Assembly (NCBI RefSeq): GCF_000244915.1
Contig: NZ_CM001442.1
Location: 6,894,012 to 6,958,011 of the forward strand
Reading direction: 5' to 3'
Length of the DNA: 64,000 nt
Source: Bradyrhizobium sp. WSM471
GTDB taxonomy: Bacteria > Pseudomonadota > Alphaproteobacteria > Rhizobiales > Xanthobacteraceae
How positions within the stretch are numbered: the first letter of the stretch is position 1; every line of letters begins with the position of its first letter. Of this stretch, positions 62,492 through 64,000 are shown piece by piece. The translations under genes were made by a program, and so were the position numbers. Below the pieces are notes generated by a model. The model worked only from the letters and a program-made list of their open reading frames with translations, had not been told where the DNA came from and did no database searches.

Positions 62492-63102
62492 TGCTGCGCT
62501 TTGCCTGCTGGCTCGGCCTGGGGCTGGCGCTCGCGCCAGCCTGCGCGGGTGCTGCGGCGGCACGCTCGGCCGCGGAGACGATGGACATCCTGATGTGGAA
62601 CAGGGAGCCGGTCGGCGGGCCGTTCGCGCTCACCGATCATGCCGGAAAGCCACGCACCGACCGCGATTTCCGAGGGATGCTGATGCTGGTCTATTTCGGC
62701 TTCACCTACTGCCCTGATGTGTGTCCGACCGACCTGATGGCGATCGGACAGGCGCTCGAGCGGCTCGGTCCGGATGCCGACGCCGTGCAGCCGGTCTTCA
62801 TCACACTCGACCCCGAACGCGACACAGCCGAGCATCTTGCCGAATACGTGCCGCTGTTTCACCCGCGGCTGCTCGGGCTGACCGGCAGCCTTGACGCAAT
62901 CGGGACAGCGGCGGATGCTTACAAGGTCTATTTTGCCAAGGTGGCGAACGGCAAGAATGCCGACGACTACACCGTCGACCACACCGCCTATATCTACCTG
63001 ATGGATCGCGACGGAAAGTATCTCGGATTTTTTCCGCCGGGCACATCGGCCGAACGCATGGTCGAAATCATCCGGCCGCGGCTCGCGATGCCGCAGCGTT
63101 AG
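62491..63102 (+). CDS. SCO1/SenC-family copper-binding protein
   Basis: SCO proteins deliver copper to the CuA site of cytochrome oxidase or act as thiol reductants. The 203 residues have a signal peptide (RFACWLGLGLALAPACAGAA), the CxxxC in FTYCPDVCPTDLM and the histidine ligand in YTVDHTAYIYLMDRDGKYLG. The start codon overlaps the stop of the metallo-hydrolase gene, so the two are translated together; an in-frame GTG three bases upstream is an alternative. No oxidase gene is in the window. Confidence 0.92.
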   Translation: MLRFACWLGLGLALAPACAGAAAARSAAETMDILMWNREPVGGPFALTDHAGKPRTDRDFRGMLMLVYFGFTYCPDVCPTDLMAIGQALERLGPDADAVQPVFITLDPERDTAEHLAEYVPLFHPRLLGLTGSLDAIGTAADAYKVYFAKVANGKNADDYTVDHTAYIYLMDRDGKYLGFFPPGTSAERMVEIIRPRLAMPQR

Positions 63103-63144
63103 GCCCTCACGGTTCAGCCCTCACCGCGGATCTCCGGCGTCCGC

Positions 63145-63378
63145 CTATTGGCGCCCGTGCGCGCGCAATAACTTCTCGCCGTCCTCCGTCACCGCGATGA
63201 CCAGCCCGAGGCCGGCAATCGTCTCGCGCGCGACGTAGCCGCGGTCGGCGGCGTCTTCCCAGATGGTGAGGCGAGGGCACGAGGTTTTCCAGGTCGCGAT
63301 CACCTCGGCATAGGCGCGCGGCTCGCGCGCAACCCATTCGACGAAGTCCAGCACCAGCGGGTCGGCAGTCTCGCTCAT
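63145..63378 (-). CDS. Small protein of unknown function overlapping the permease gene
   Basis: A 77-residue protein: ETADPLVLDFVEWVAREPRA, YAEVIATWKTSCPRLTIWED, and ADRGYVARETIAGLGLVIAV. It looks like a short winged-helix-type fold, with a helix then RLTIWEDAADRGYV. Its ATG overlaps the stop of the TauE-like gene (ATGA at 63378-63375), so the two are coupled. I recognise no named family; a regulator is possible. Confidence 0.7.
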   Translation of the reverse strand: MSETADPLVLDFVEWVAREPRAYAEVIATWKTSCPRLTIWEDAADRGYVARETIAGLGLVIAVTEDGEKLLRAHGRQ

Positions 63379-64000
63379 TGCAAACCTCCCTTGTCGAAGG
63401 CTGCCAGCACGGGCGTGCGGACCAGCAGCCAGCTGCCATAGGCGATATAGTAGCAGGCGATGGTGGTGATCAGCTTCATCGACCAGGCCACGAATTGCTG
63501 GTCGGTCATGGCTTCGAGGATGCGCCGCGCCAGCGTGGTGCCGAGCATGGATGCTGCGATCGCGACGGCCGCGATCACGGGATCGAGCGTCGCGGCCTGG
63601 TCGATCACGCCGCCGAAATAGATCAGTTTGATGAAATGGCTGACGAGCTGGCACATCGCCTTGGTCGCTACCTTCTCGCGCCGGCCGAAATCGCCACCGA
63701 GGAAGAAGGTGTCGAGCAGCGGTCCCGACACGCCGGTCATCAGCATGAGGCCCATGCAGATCGTGCCGTAGACGGTGCCCTGCCAGAGTCGATCGGGATC
63801 CGGCTTGATGTTGGCGGGGAGCAACCGCGCCATGAACGGCGTGATGCCGAGCAGCAGCAGCGCGACCGGCTTGTCCGGCACGTAGCGGGTGAGCGACCAC
63901 GCCGCGAGCGCGACGGCCGCGCCGGCCATATAGTTCGCGACCGGCCGCCAGCGGATATGCGCGCGCCAGAGGAACGCCCGCCAGCCGTTGGAGGCCATCT
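63375..64000 (-). CDS. TauE/SafE-family permease, 5' end outside the window
   Basis: About 207 residues are visible, with several membrane helices (YMAGAAVALAAWSLTRYVP, LLLLGITPFMARLLP, MGLMLMTGVSGPLLDTFFLG, KAMCQLVSHFIKLIYFGG). The segment WRAFLWRAHIRWRPVANY matches the middle of TauE proteins, so the ATG at 63998 is probably internal and the gene begins beyond base 64000. These proteins move sulfite, sulfonates or related acids. Confidence 0.75.
   Translation of the reverse strand, partial: MASNGWRAFLWRAHIRWRPVANYMAGAAVALAAWSLTRYVPDKPVALLLLGITPFMARLLPANIKPDPDRLWQGTVYGTICMGLMLMTGVSGPLLDTFFLGGDFGRREKVATKAMCQLVSHFIKLIYFGGVIDQAATLDPVIAAVAIAASMLGTTLARRILEAMTDQQFVAWSMKLITTIACYYIAYGSWLLVRTPVLAAFDKGGLQ

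Overview
The window is about 64 kb of a G+C-rich alphaproteobacterial chromosome. I read it as Bradyrhizobium or a close relative. The reasons are the gene content (phasin and thiolase of polyhydroxybutyrate metabolism, serA-serC, carB-greA, a long PAS histidine kinase), a tRNA-His that lacks G-1 and has A73 as in alphaproteobacteria, and many dispersed palindromic repeats typical of that group. The genus is an inference.

Layout. 1-11 kb: the end of a methyltransferase gene, a tRNA-Cys-like gene, an ArsR/MFS divergent pair with two operators, carB, greA, an Lrp-type regulator facing trxB-lysR, two candidate small RNAs and a DapA-like aldolase. 11-13.2 kb: two related 48-residue membrane proteins and an orphan ParA ATPase preceded by a perfect 18-bp palindrome. 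13.5-17.8 kb: a CoA-transferase / CoA-ester lyase / AEC transporter operon, a 24-residue membrane peptide and tenA. The last ~100 bp of the AEC gene recurs beyond tenA.

17.8-23.9 kb is the most unusual part. It is a lower-G+C, all-minus block beside tRNA-His: TIR-domain protein, Nmad2-like protein, MazG-like nucleotide hydrolase overlapping a uracil-DNA-glycosylase-like protein, and a membrane patatin-like phospholipase. No classical Thoeris or CBASS partner is present. The set looks like an undescribed abortive-infection type defence operon: TIR as signal maker, patatin as membrane-killing effector, and nucleotide or DNA-modification modules as sensors or accessories. This role is inferred from domains and layout only.

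24-45.5 kb is mostly core metabolism: phasin, a PdhS-like kinase, thiolase, serA, serC, acetyltransferase, GST, two outer-membrane beta-barrels, an Fsr-type MFS exporter, glmM, an L-lactate dehydrogenase-type flavoenzyme, two tandem secreted paralogues, aroE, and a SulP transporter with an XRE regulator. An IS1182-type insertion sequence lies at 46.0-47.6 kb.

47.7-64 kb: an EF-G-like GTPase with an altered G3 motif, DUF992, aspartate aminotransferase, GST, small membrane proteins, a membrane PAS protein, an acetyltransferase, an aldo/keto reductase, an IsdG-like haem monooxygenase candidate, a DUF1800/DUF1501 pair, a CWC-type protein, GST, a Tat-exported metallo-hydrolase overlapping a SCO protein, and a TauE-like permease cut by the window end. 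Palindromic repeats fill many intergenic gaps; two 88-bp copies 4.2 kb apart differ at one base.
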